Part shown: piece after piece, positions 8,276 through 16,390 of the stretch
Position numbering within the stretch: the first letter of the stretch is position 1
Layout: every line of letters begins with the position of its first letter
Source: Herbaspirillum sp. RTI4
GTDB taxonomy: Bacteria > Pseudomonadota > Gammaproteobacteria > Burkholderiales > Burkholderiaceae_D
DNA length: 64,000 bases
Direction: 5' to 3'
NCBI RefSeq assembly: GCF_034313965.1
Contig: NZ_JAVIWQ010000002.1
Location: forward strand, 3,100,001-3,164,000
The notes under the pieces: model-generated
What the model was told of the DNA's origin: nothing
Databases searched by the model: none
What the model saw: the letters and a program-made list of their open reading frames with translations, nothing else
Made by a program: the position numbers and the translations under genes

Positions 8276-9304
8276 TCAGACCCTCACCCGTTTGAGCATC
8301 GCCTTGGCTTGCGCGGCCATATTTTCAGCGCACAAACCCAGCGCCGCACGTAGCTCGAAAGTCGGGCCGATTGGCGGGTACGCATCCTCGATACCGATGC
8401 GTTGCACCGGAATACGATGCCCCTGATCCAGCACTTCCAGCACCGCCGAACCCAAACCACCGAGCACATTGTGTTCCTCCACCACCAGCATGCCGCGTAC
8501 TCTGGCGGCGGCTTCCAGCAGCGCCTCGCGATCAATAGGTTTGACGGTGTGCATATTCAGCACCTGCACCCGAATTCCCTCCAGTGCCAGCGCATCGGCT
8601 GCCAGCACGGCCTCAAACACCATCGCGCCATTCGCCACGATGCAGAGGTCGTCTCCCTCGCGCAAACGAACTGCCTTCCCGATTTCAAACGGCGTATCAG
8701 GTGCGTTGAACACATATTCCGGTCCGCGACCAAGACGCAAAAAAATCGGCGTAATGCGCGTCTGCTCGATACACGCGCGCAAGGCCTTGTCCATTTCCAC
8801 CGTATCGGAAGGAGCCAGCACAATCATGTTGGGAATGGCGCGCATGACGGCCACATCCTCATAAGTCTGATGCGTCGGCCCGCCCACGCCGTACGACAAG
8901 CCTGCTCCCATGCCGACCAGAATCACCTTCACGCCGTTATAGGCGCAATCGACCTTCACCTGCTCAATCGCACGCAAGGATAAAAAGGAGGCATACGTCA
9001 CCGCCACCGACAACTTGCCGCAGGACGCCAGTCCGGCTGTCACGCCGACCAGATTTTGCTCGGCGATACCGACATTGATCATGCGCTCAGGATAGGTCGC
9101 GCCAAACTCGACCAGACCGGTGGCATTCATCAAATCGGCTGTTACCGCGACCAGTTGCGGAAACTCTTTGGCCATTGCCAGAAAGCTTTCACCGAATTGC
9201 TGACGCGCCGGTTTGAGAACGTGCCTGGCGCGCTGCTCGGCAATCGCTGCGTTGGTGCGCTCGTTGACGGTATCGCTGTTGAACCCCATCGTTACTGCGC
9301 TCAT
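8276..9304 (-). CDS. split transketolase, C-terminal subunit (copy 2)
   Basis: 342 residues carrying the pyrimidine-binding domain (about 25-200) and the C-terminal transketolase domain (about 215-335). The conserved GIAEQ segment contains the glutamate that activates thiamine diphosphate. The start at 9304 overlaps the stop of the N-terminal subunit gene as ATGA, so the two halves should be made together. A longer frame starts at 9337 but would run into the upstream gene and lacks that coupling. Expected to form a heterotetramer with the product of 9301-10173. It moves a two-carbon ketol unit between sugars; the donor and acceptor here are unknown. Confidence 0.9.
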   Translation of the reverse strand: MSAVTMGFNSDTVNERTNAAIAEQRARHVLKPARQQFGESFLAMAKEFPQLVAVTADLMNATGLVEFGATYPERMINVGIAEQNLVGVTAGLASCGKLSVAVTYASFLSLRAIEQVKVDCAYNGVKVILVGMGAGLSYGVGGPTHQTYEDVAVMRAIPNMIVLAPSDTVEMDKALRACIEQTRITPIFLRLGRGPEYVFNAPDTPFEIGKAVRLREGDDLCIVANGAMVFEAVLAADALALEGIRVQVLNMHTVKPIDREALLEAAARVRGMLVVEEHNVLGGLGSAVLEVLDQGHRIPVQRIGIEDAYPPIGPTFELRAALGLCAENMAAQAKAMLKRVRV

Positions 9305-10173
9305 GGCAAGGGCTCCTTCAGTTCTTCCATCACGCACGCGTATTGTTCCGGCGTAATGACATCGGCATGCCAGCCGCGCACGTCTTCCATGAAGCTGACT
9401 CCTTTTCCCTTGATTGTTTTCGCAATGAGCATGCGCGGCTTGCCGCTGCCGCCGCTGCGCGGCACATCCAGGTGCTTGAGCAAGGTCGGAATGTCGTGTC
9501 CGTCCACTTCAAAGGTTTCCCAACCGAAGGCTTCCCAGCGCTGCTTGAGCGGCTCCATCGGCATCACGTCTTCCGCCCGGCCATCGACGCACAAACCGTT
9601 GCGGTCGATGATTGCCACCAGATTGTCGAGTTTGTATTTGGCGGCACTCGCACCGGCTTCCCACACCGATCCTTCGTGAATTTCACCATCACCCATCAGG
9701 ACGAAAACGCGATAGTCCTTGCGATCCATCTTTGCCGCCAGTGCCATACCGACACCCACCGACAGGCCATGTCCCAGCGCGCCGGTAGACAAGTCCAGAC
9801 CCGGCTGATACCGCCGCGAAGGATGCGTCATCAGTCGGACGCCGACTTTGGTTTCAAACTCCTGCATCCATTGCGCCGGCATGAAGCCGCGCCGGATCAA
9901 GGCCGAATACACCGTCGGCGCAGCATGTCCTTTGGAAAAAATATGCCGGTCACGGTCAGCCCATTCCGGGTTGTCCGGATCGACCCGCATGACGGAAAAA
10001 TACAGTGCCGTCAGAATTTCCGCGCACGAAAAACTGCTGCCGAAATGACCGTTGCCGGCGGCCATGTACATGTCGGTGCAATCGATACGATTGATCCTGG
10101 CCATTTCGCGCAACTGGTCGACGGACAGCGGAACGAACGGCATGGCCGATGCGGCAGAAGGGGCTACAACCAT
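9301..10173 (-). CDS. split transketolase, N-terminal (thiamine diphosphate-binding) subunit (copy 2)
   Basis: 290 residues. The thiamine diphosphate/Mg motif is MGDGEIHEGSVWEA followed about 25 residues on by IIDRNG, and the catalytic histidine-containing segments GNGHFGSSFSCAEIL and SKGHAAPT are present. The start at 10173 is preceded by GAGGA and overlaps the end of the upstream C-terminal subunit gene by ten bases. The internal ATG at 10143 has no ribosome binding site. It is the second N-terminal half in the operon and differs clearly from the first (11204-12040), so the pair is not a recent duplication. Confidence 0.9.
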   Translation of the reverse strand: MVVAPSAASAMPFVPLSVDQLREMARINRIDCTDMYMAAGNGHFGSSFSCAEILTALYFSVMRVDPDNPEWADRDRHIFSKGHAAPTVYSALIRRGFMPAQWMQEFETKVGVRLMTHPSRRYQPGLDLSTGALGHGLSVGVGMALAAKMDRKDYRVFVLMGDGEIHEGSVWEAGASAAKYKLDNLVAIIDRNGLCVDGRAEDVMPMEPLKQRWEAFGWETFEVDGHDIPTLLKHLDVPRSGGSGKPRMLIAKTIKGKGVSFMEDVRGWHADVITPEQYACVMEELKEPLP

Positions 10174-11207
10174 GATTTGATCCTCGTCGCCATGACTGCC
10201 GACGAAATGCCATAACGGTCGTGCAAGGTGGGCAAGGCACCGGCGTCGAGGAAGGCATCGGGCAAAGCAATTTGATGAAACGAAGAAGGCCGGACACCGG
10301 CGCGCATCAGCAAGCTGGCCACTGCTTCGCCCAGTCCACCGATGACGGAATGATTTTCCGCAACGATCACCATGCGTCCGTTTTTACCCGCTTCGCGGAG
10401 GATGGTTTCCTCGTCTAACGGTTTGATAGTCGGCGCATGCAGCACGCCTACCTGCACATTGTCGGCGCGCAGCAGGTCGGCGGTTTCCAGCGCCCGCATG
10501 GTCATGAAGCCGGAAGAAATGATCAGCGCATCGCGACCATCACGTAGCAGTTTGGCCTTGCCTAGCTCAAATTTATAATCGTATTCATCCAGCACCAGCG
10601 GCACATTGCCGCGCAACAGTCGCATATAGACCGGGCCGTTATGCGCGGCAATCGCCGGTACCGCTTGTTCGATATCCAGCGCATCGCAAGGATCGACGAT
10701 GGTCAGATTAGGCATGGCGCGGAAAATCGCCAGATCATCGGTGGCCTGATGGCTGGGGCCGTAGCCGGTAGTTAGCCCAGGCAAGGCGCAAACCACTTTG
10801 ACGTTCAGATTTTCTTCCGCCACCGCCAGACAGAAAAAGTCGTAGGCGCGTCGTGCCGCAAAAACAGCGTAGGTGGTGGCAAAAGGGGTGAAGCCTTCTT
10901 TCGCCATACCGGCAGCGGCCATGATGAGCAATTGCTCTGCCATGCCCATCTGGTAATACCGTTCCGGATGCGCCTTACCAAAAATATGCAGGTCGGTATA
11001 TTTACCGAGATCGGCCGTCATGCCGACAATGTCGCGCCGGGTTTCTGCCAAGGTAGCAAGGGCATGACCGAAAGGGGCAGGCTTGGTGCGCTGACCTTCT
11101 GCGGCCAGTGAAGCGATCATCGCCGAAGTGGTCAGGCGCGGTTTGGCTGGTGTCGCAGGTGTTGCACCGGTAGCTGCCGGTGCTGCTTGTTTGGTCGTAT
11201 CGTTCAT
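10164..11207 (-). CDS. split transketolase, C-terminal subunit (copy 1)
   Basis: 347 residues from ATG 11207, which overlaps the stop of the N-terminal partner as ATGA. An alanine/proline-rich N-terminal tail of about 35 residues precedes the pyrimidine-binding domain. The activating glutamate lies in MGMAEQ and the C-terminal domain covers about 220-340. The longer open frame from 11444 is not used because it runs through the partner gene. The tail is absent from the second copy and could help sort each C-terminal subunit to its proper N-terminal partner. Confidence 0.9.
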   Translation of the reverse strand: MNDTTKQAAPAATGATPATPAKPRLTTSAMIASLAAEGQRTKPAPFGHALATLAETRRDIVGMTADLGKYTDLHIFGKAHPERYYQMGMAEQLLIMAAAGMAKEGFTPFATTYAVFAARRAYDFFCLAVAEENLNVKVVCALPGLTTGYGPSHQATDDLAIFRAMPNLTIVDPCDALDIEQAVPAIAAHNGPVYMRLLRGNVPLVLDEYDYKFELGKAKLLRDGRDALIISSGFMTMRALETADLLRADNVQVGVLHAPTIKPLDEETILREAGKNGRMVIVAENHSVIGGLGEAVASLLMRAGVRPSSFHQIALPDAFLDAGALPTLHDRYGISSAVMATRIKSWL

Positions 11208-12040
11208 GCTGCTTCTCCTTTGTACAAGACCTTCAGAGCAAGCTGCCACTCTTCCGCATCGACTCGAATAAAGTGATTTTTTTCGCGCGTTTCCAGGAAA
11301 GGCACGCCCTTGCCCATCAAGGTGTCGCAAATGATCATGCGCGGACGCGCACCGGTGTGCGCCCGGGCATTGTCGAAAGCGGTGACCAGTGCGCCCAAAT
11401 CGTTGCCATTGACCCGTTGCACATACCAGCCAAACGCCGTCCACTTGTCGGCCAGCGGCTCGAAGCCGAGCACACTGGAAGATGGCCCGTCGGCCTGTTG
11501 ATTATTTACATCGACCATCGCGATCAGATTGTCCAGACCCCAATGACTGGCCGACAGCGCCGCTTCCCAGGTCGAGCCTTCGTCCAGCTCGCCGTCGGAG
11601 AGCAGGTTATAAACGAACGAAGCGGATTTCTTTTGCTTCAGACCAAGACACATGCCGACCGCAATGCCCAGACCGTGTCCCAGCGAACCGCCGGTAATTT
11701 CCATGCCCGGCGTGTAAGTCGCCATGCCCGACATCGGCAGACGGCTATCGTCGGAACCGTAACTTTCCAGCTCCTCCTGCGGAATGACGCCGGCTTCGAT
11801 CAGCACGGCGTACAGGGCGATGGCGTAATGGCCGATCGACAACAGGAAGCGATCACGCTGCTCCCACTTCGGGTCTTCCGGACGCAATTTCAGCGAGTGA
11901 AAATAAGCGACCGCCAGCACATCAGCCACGCCCAGCGCCTGACCGACATAGCCCTGGCCCTGCACCTCGCCCATTTGCAAGGCATTGCGGCGGATGCGAT
12001 AAGCGCGCTCCGACAAAGCGATTACATTTATTTCAGACAT
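11204..12040 (-). CDS. split transketolase, N-terminal subunit (copy 1)
   Basis: 278 residues with the thiamine diphosphate motif SDGELDEGSTWEA...VDVNN, where the first residue of the usual GDG is serine. The segment SIGHYAIALYAVL replaces the more usual SKGHAAPALYA, and GGSLGHGLGIAVGM is conserved. An AAGGAG ribosome binding site precedes ATG 12040. The substitutions relative to copy 2 suggest that the two transketolases recognise different sugars. The gene follows the TRAP permease with a hairpin in the intervening 101 bases. Confidence 0.88.
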   Translation of the reverse strand: MSEINVIALSERAYRIRRNALQMGEVQGQGYVGQALGVADVLAVAYFHSLKLRPEDPKWEQRDRFLLSIGHYAIALYAVLIEAGVIPQEELESYGSDDSRLPMSGMATYTPGMEITGGSLGHGLGIAVGMCLGLKQKKSASFVYNLLSDGELDEGSTWEAALSASHWGLDNLIAMVDVNNQQADGPSSSVLGFEPLADKWTAFGWYVQRVNGNDLGALVTAFDNARAHTGARPRMIICDTLMGKGVPFLETREKNHFIRVDAEEWQLALKVLYKGEAA

Positions 12041-12075
12041 GACTTCTCCTTGTGTCTTCCATTAATTTAATTTTG

Positions 12076-12122
12076 AGGAAGCTCTAATGAAGCGACTGCG
12101 CGGCGCAATCTCAGAGCTTCCT
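12076..12122. promoter_or_regulatory. intra-operon hairpin with repeated 17-mer
   Basis: Inverted arms AGGAAGCTCT (12076-12085) and AGAGCTTCCT (12113-12122) enclose a 27-base loop that contains AAGCGACTGCGCGGCGC (12090-12106). Almost the same 17-mer occurs at 15114-15130 in the spacer between the SDR and DctP genes. It could be an mRNA processing or attenuation site that sets the transporter-to-enzyme ratio, or a remnant of a small repeat element. Confidence 0.5.
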
Positions 12123-12141
12123 TATCTGTCTACCGGTGTAA

Positions 12142-14013
12142 TCAGGTGAGAAACCCTGTCGAGATCCACGGCACCGCCGCCACCACCAGCAAGGCCAGCA
12201 ACAGCGCGCCCAGATACGGCCAGATGCGTTTCATACCCGCATCGGGACTGACCCGGCCGATGGTGCAGGCGCTGTAGTAACCAAGTCCGAAAGGCGGTGC
12301 GAACAAACCGATGCCCATCGCCAGAATGACCACCATGGCGTAATGCACTTCATGCACGCCGAGTTGACGGGCAATCGGAAACAGCAAGGGACCAAACAGC
12401 ACCATCGCCGGAATCCCTTCCAGCACGCTACCCAGCACGATGAAGGTGACAATGGAAATCAGCAGGAAACCCCAGCGGCCACCCGGCATTGATCCGATGG
12501 CTTGCGCCAGTGCATGTGAAAAACCGGATTGCGTCAGCGCCCAGGCCATGCAGGTGGCAGTGCCGATAATGAACAGAATCGCACCCGACAAAGCGGCCGT
12601 TTCCACCAGCATCGGATATACCCGCCGCAAATCGAAGCGTCGGTACACCAGCACGCCCACCAGAATGGTGTAGACGATGCCGATAGTCGATACTTCCGTT
12701 GCTGTCGCCACACCCTCCACTACCGCGGTACGAATCAACACAGGAATCGCCAGCGCCGGTAAAGCCACGACGAAACTGCGCAGCACCACCGCAGCCGATG
12801 CACGCTTAACGTTTTCCATGCTTTTTTCGGCAATACGATAACGCGCCAGTACGGCCAGCACTACGGCCAAGACCACGCCGGGCAGCAGCCCGCCAGTGAA
12901 CAAGGCAGCAATCGATACCCCGGTCACGGAGCCAATGGTGATCAACACCAGTGAGGGCGGAATGGTTTCTGCCATCGCACCGGAAGCGGCCAGCAGCGAC
13001 ACCAGTTCGCCCTCTTCCATGCCGCGCTTTTTCATTTCAGGAAACAGCACCGGCGCGACTGCCGCCATGTCTGCCGTTTTAGCGCCGGAGATGCCCGACA
13101 CCAGCATCATTGCGCCCAGCAACACATACGACAAACCACCGCGCACATGGCCCAGTAGCGACGCCAGAAATCCAACCATGGCCTTGGCCATCTGCGTCAT
13201 TTCTATCAACTGCCCAAGCAGAATGAACAAAGGCACTGCCAGTAAAATCAGCGAGCTCATGCCTTCGTTGATGCGCCCCGCCACCACTTCCAGCGGAGTC
13301 GAGGTGGTCGTCAGCAGATACGCCACCGTCACCAGTCCAAAACAGAAGGCAATCGGCACACCGGCCAGCACACCGGCACTCACCAGCACGACAAAGAAAA
13401 ACACCAGATTCCAGTTGCCGATGGACTGCAACACATCGCCCCACTGGAACAAGGCCGCAGCGACCAAGGCCAGGACACCCGCGACGAAAGCCAGATTGCG
13501 CAGGCGGAAACGCAGCAGTCGCAGGCCACTGATGGCCAGCATCAATACGCAACCGACTGGTAATGCTGCTTCCCGCAAAGTACCGGGCAAGCCCAGCGCC
13601 GGTGATTGCACCACCCATTCCTGTTGCGCATATTCCATCGCAGGCCACAGCAGCAGCGCCAGAAACAGGCAAGGCGTACCAACCGCCAGTGCCTCGATCC
13701 GTGCCTGCCATTCACCGGACAGCTTGCCGACCAGTGCCGTCATGCGCATGTGCTCGCCGCGCCGCAAGGCCACTGCAGCGCCAAACATGGCCAGCCACAG
13801 AAACACGGTGGAGGCCAGTTCATCGGCCCACACCAGCGGTTGATGGAAGACAAAGCGCGCCGTCACGCCCGAAAGCAAAATGATCACTTCCGCGATCACC
13901 GCAAAAGCGGCCGGAAATTCGACCAGCCAGCCCAGTATTTTTTCCATCTGGGCCAGAGCGATTCCCTGCCGTTTTTCCGTGCGCGCATCCATGTGGTGGC
14001 TTGCCGCCATCAT
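12142..14013 (-). CDS. TRAP transporter fused small and large permease (DctQM)
   Basis: 623 residues with about 16 hydrophobic helices. Residues about 20-165 match the four-helix DctQ small subunit and about 185-620 the DctM large subunit (GVPIAFCFGLV, GISGAKTADMAAVAPVLFPEM and APPFGLGYY are typical). It forms the inner-membrane, sodium-coupled part of a TRAP importer for carboxylated compounds. The start overlaps the stop of the binding-protein gene dctP as ATGA. Fusion of Q and M is common in this family. Confidence 0.93.
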   Translation of the reverse strand: MMAASHHMDARTEKRQGIALAQMEKILGWLVEFPAAFAVIAEVIILLSGVTARFVFHQPLVWADELASTVFLWLAMFGAAVALRRGEHMRMTALVGKLSGEWQARIEALAVGTPCLFLALLLWPAMEYAQQEWVVQSPALGLPGTLREAALPVGCVLMLAISGLRLLRFRLRNLAFVAGVLALVAAALFQWGDVLQSIGNWNLVFFFVVLVSAGVLAGVPIAFCFGLVTVAYLLTTTSTPLEVVAGRINEGMSSLILLAVPLFILLGQLIEMTQMAKAMVGFLASLLGHVRGGLSYVLLGAMMLVSGISGAKTADMAAVAPVLFPEMKKRGMEEGELVSLLAASGAMAETIPPSLVLITIGSVTGVSIAALFTGGLLPGVVLAVVLAVLARYRIAEKSMENVKRASAAVVLRSFVVALPALAIPVLIRTAVVEGVATATEVSTIGIVYTILVGVLVYRRFDLRRVYPMLVETAALSGAILFIIGTATCMAWALTQSGFSHALAQAIGSMPGGRWGFLLISIVTFIVLGSVLEGIPAMVLFGPLLFPIARQLGVHEVHYAMVVILAMGIGLFAPPFGLGYYSACTIGRVSPDAGMKRIWPYLGALLLALLVVAAVPWISTGFLT

Positions 14014-15044
14014 GCCAATGCTCCGACCTCTTGCTGCAGCAGATTCCAGCCCTGCTCACCGAACTTGGCTTTCCAATCTTTATAGAAACTGCTCTTGCGC
14101 AGGGCGTCGCGGAAAGCGTTCTTATCGACATCGACGAATTGCAAGCCCTTGCTCGTCATGTCCTGACGCAGGCTGTCGTTGAGTTTGGCGATGTCACCGC
14201 GCTGATCGAGGGCGGCGCGATCGAATTCACGCAGTACGATGGCTTGCAGATCGGCGGGTAACTTTTCTACAGCGCGACGATTGCCCAGTACCCAATAGCC
14301 GTCCCACACATGGCTGGTCATGCTGCAATATTTTTGCACTTCATACAGGCGTGCAGTAGCGATGATAGGCAGCGGATTTTCCTGACCTTCGACCAGCTTG
14401 GTCTGGAGCGCGGAATACACTTCGTTAAAATTAATCGGCGTCGGTCCCGCTCCCAGCGCCTGAAACAGCGAGGTCAAAATCGGTGCAGGCGGCACCCGCA
14501 TTTTGAAACCGCGTAAATCGTCGGGCGTGCGAATGGCGCGTGTGGACGAGGTGACCTGACGGAAACCGTTATCCCAGCTACGTGAGACAGTAATAATGCC
14601 GATTTTTTCGATCTGGCTGCGGATGTATTTGCCGAGATCGCCATCCATCGCCTTCCACACCTGATCGTAGCCGTTGAAGGCAAAGCCCATGTTGGCGATA
14701 CCGCTGGCAGGCACCAGCGTCGCCAGAATCGAAGCGGACAGATTGAAAAATTCGACGCCGCCATTGCGTACCTGCGCCAGCAAATCGGTGTCCGATCCCA
14801 GCTGGTTAGCGGGAAACAGGCGGATATCGACGCGACCGCCGGTGGCTTCCTTGATCCGGGTCAGCGCTTCCTGCGCACGTTTGTTGACGGGATGCGTCGG
14901 ATCTTGTCCGGTCGCCATTTTGTAATTGAATTCAGCGGCATGCGCATACTTGCCGATCATGGCCGAGAGGGGCAATACCGCGCCGTAGGTCAGGATTTTG
15001 CGGCGGGAGATACCTTGCAGACTGATGCTGTCGATTTTTTTCAT
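14010..15044 (-). CDS. TRAP transporter periplasmic substrate-binding protein (DctP)
   Basis: 344 residues. The N terminus has a twin-arginine-like signal (ISRRKILTYGAVLPLSAMIG) ending near AHAAE, then a DctP fold. The arginine that binds the substrate carboxylate is expected in FKMRVPPAP (about residue 167), and the dimer/hinge segment TKLVEGQENPL is conserved. It captures an organic or sugar acid in the periplasm and delivers it to DctQM. It is preceded by a spacer with a perfect palindrome and a 17-mer repeat, and overlaps dctQM by four bases. Confidence 0.93.
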   Translation of the reverse strand: MKKIDSISLQGISRRKILTYGAVLPLSAMIGKYAHAAEFNYKMATGQDPTHPVNKRAQEALTRIKEATGGRVDIRLFPANQLGSDTDLLAQVRNGGVEFFNLSASILATLVPASGIANMGFAFNGYDQVWKAMDGDLGKYIRSQIEKIGIITVSRSWDNGFRQVTSSTRAIRTPDDLRGFKMRVPPAPILTSLFQALGAGPTPINFNEVYSALQTKLVEGQENPLPIIATARLYEVQKYCSMTSHVWDGYWVLGNRRAVEKLPADLQAIVLREFDRAALDQRGDIAKLNDSLRQDMTSKGLQFVDVDKNAFRDALRKSSFYKDWKAKFGEQGWNLLQQEVGALA

Positions 15045-15113
15045 GTTGTCTCCTGTTATTGGTGAACAGTTATTTGTCAGGCCTCAAGCGGGCCTTTTTA
15101 AGAAGCGCTGACT

Positions 15114-15130
15114 AAGCGACTGCGTGGTGC
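15114..15130 (+). repeat. 17-mer shared with the hairpin at 12090
   Basis: AAGCGACTGCGTGGTGC differs at two positions from AAGCGACTGCGCGGCGC at 12090-12106. Both copies sit in non-coding spacers of the same operon. This one abuts the palindrome at 15131. Confidence 0.6.
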
Positions 15131-15162
15131 TTAGGGCGTGTTGACGCGTCAACACGCCCTAA
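15131..15162. repeat. perfect 32-bp palindrome (fused inverted repeats)
   Basis: TTAGGGCGTGTTGACG is followed at once by its own reverse complement, with no loop. The arm resembles the end of the element at 16101-16298 (AGGGCGTGTTGACG against AGGGTCTGTTGACG). It lies between the SDR gene and dctP. It may be the excision scar or collapsed form of a small inverted-repeat element. Confidence 0.8.
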
Positions 15163-15201
15163 TCAGTACTTCCTTCGTTCAATTGCAAGTACTTCGCTAT
15201 T

Positions 15202-15252
15202 ACTTGAATCAATCAATCAATCAATGAATGAATCAATGAATCAATGAATCAA
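15202..15252 (+). repeat. tetranucleotide-based microsatellite overlapping the SDR stop codon
   Basis: Repeated AATC/AATG units on the plus strand (several TCAATCAA and TGAATCAA blocks) run from the spacer into the last codons of the SDR gene. The minus-strand TGA stop at 15241-15243 is inside the repeat. Slippage here would change the last residues or the spacer length. Confidence 0.7.
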
Positions 15253-15990
15253 CATGCCGCCATTCACATCGAGCGTAATGCCTGTGAGGTAGCTGGAAAG
15301 ATCGCTGGCGAGAAACAGGCAGCTATTGGCCACATCGGCGGCGTCGCCGAGTCGGTTCAGCGGGATGCCTTTGAGGATGTCCACTTTCATTTCGGCGGTC
15401 AGCTTGCCGGCGGTAATGTCGGTCTGGATCAATCCCGGCGTGAGCGAATTGACGCGGATATTGTCCGGCCCCAGTTCCCGCGCCATAGCCTTCGCCAAAC
15501 CCAACACACCGGCTTTGGCGGCAGAGTAATGCGGCCCGCCGAAAATTCCCCCCCCGCGCTGCGCCGATACCGACGACAGACACACGATGGAACCGCTATG
15601 ACGGCTGCGCATATGAGGAATCAGCGCCTGACTCATGTACAAGGTGCCGCGCAGAGAAACGTCGGTCACGGCTTCGTAATGCGCCGCTTCAATTTCCATA
15701 ATTTTCAGCGGCTGGGTGATGCCGGCGTTGTTGACCAGAATATCAACCTGCCCCAGCCGGGCCAATACTTCCTTGGCGGCAAGCAGGCAGGCTGCTTTGT
15801 CGGTGACATCGCAGGCCAGTCCGATATGCTCGGGGCCGATATCGGCAGCGGCAGCGGCGGCGGCCGCTGCGTCCAGATCGAGAATGGCAACGCGTGCGCC
15901 GTGAGCCGCGAATAAGCGGGCGACTGCTTTACCGATGCCTCTGGCCGAAGCCGCTCCGGTGATGATGGCAACTTTATCTTTGAGTAGCAC
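15241..15990 (-). CDS. short-chain dehydrogenase/reductase (SDR), classical type
   Basis: 249 residues if translation starts at GTG 15990, which has a near-perfect AAGGAGG five to six bases upstream. The upstream ATG at 16029 has no such site. NAD(P) binding is by TGAASARGIGKAV, NNAGI is present, and the catalytic tetrad is represented by Ser in SSVSAQ and YSAAKAG (Tyr-x-x-x-Lys). It ends in the typical DVNGGMLIH. An acidic residue in ILDLD suggests NAD rather than NADP. As first gene of the TRAP-transketolase operon it probably oxidises the imported polyol or sugar acid to a keto form that transketolase can use. Confidence 0.9.
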   Translation of the reverse strand: MLLKDKVAIITGAASARGIGKAVARLFAAHGARVAILDLDAAAAAAAAADIGPEHIGLACDVTDKAACLLAAKEVLARLGQVDILVNNAGITQPLKIMEIEAAHYEAVTDVSLRGTLYMSQALIPHMRSRHSGSIVCLSSVSAQRGGGIFGGPHYSAAKAGVLGLAKAMARELGPDNIRVNSLTPGLIQTDITAGKLTAEMKVDILKGIPLNRLGDAADVANSCLFLASDLSSYLTGITLDVNGGMLIH

Positions 15991-16100
15991 TTGTTCCTCC
16001 TTGTTGGACGAGGAAACTCCTGCGGCCACGCCGTATCAGGTTATGGCGTTGCGATTGCAGTGTCTCCTGCGTGGTGTCGTTATATTTTTTATCCGTCTTT

Positions 16101-16298
16101 AGGGTCTGTTGACGTTCATTGACGAGATGCGTTTTTCCCAGAAAGTGTGATGGCAAGACGCATAGGGTGGCAGGTGGGGGGCTCACCTGCCACCCTATGC
16201 AACACCGCCAACGCGCTTTCTGGGGAAAACCCTCCGGGAACGGCTACAGGCGTCGCCTGCCGCGCGTTCGCACTCGTCAATGAACGTCAACAGACCCA
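16101..16298. mobile_element. MITE-like nested palindromic element, about 197 bp
   Basis: A perfect 25-bp inverted repeat forms the ends (16102-16126 and 16273-16297, beginning GGGTCTGTTGACG). Inside are a second imperfect inverted repeat (16131-16149 against the region around 16215-16235, sharing CCCAGAAAG) and a perfect 17-bp stem with a 7-base loop (GCATAGGGTGGCAGGTG at 16160-16176 and its complement at 16184-16200). There is no coding capacity. The structure is that of a miniature inverted-repeat element or a large structured DNA/RNA motif. It sits in the divergent promoter region between the SDR and LysR genes. Flanks TTTA and TAAA are too short to prove a target duplication. Confidence 0.75.
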
Positions 16299-16390
16299 AG
16301 TAAAGCGATTGCAGTATTCCATACAGAAATAGAGCCAGCCAGATACAATCCTTCAAAGAGCTTTGAATTTTTTTCATAACTAAAATAATA

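Noticed and set aside
15080..15105. Small hairpin with T run after dctP start region
   Set aside because: The T run is on the plus strand, while the operon is transcribed on the minus strand, and no plus-strand gene ends there.
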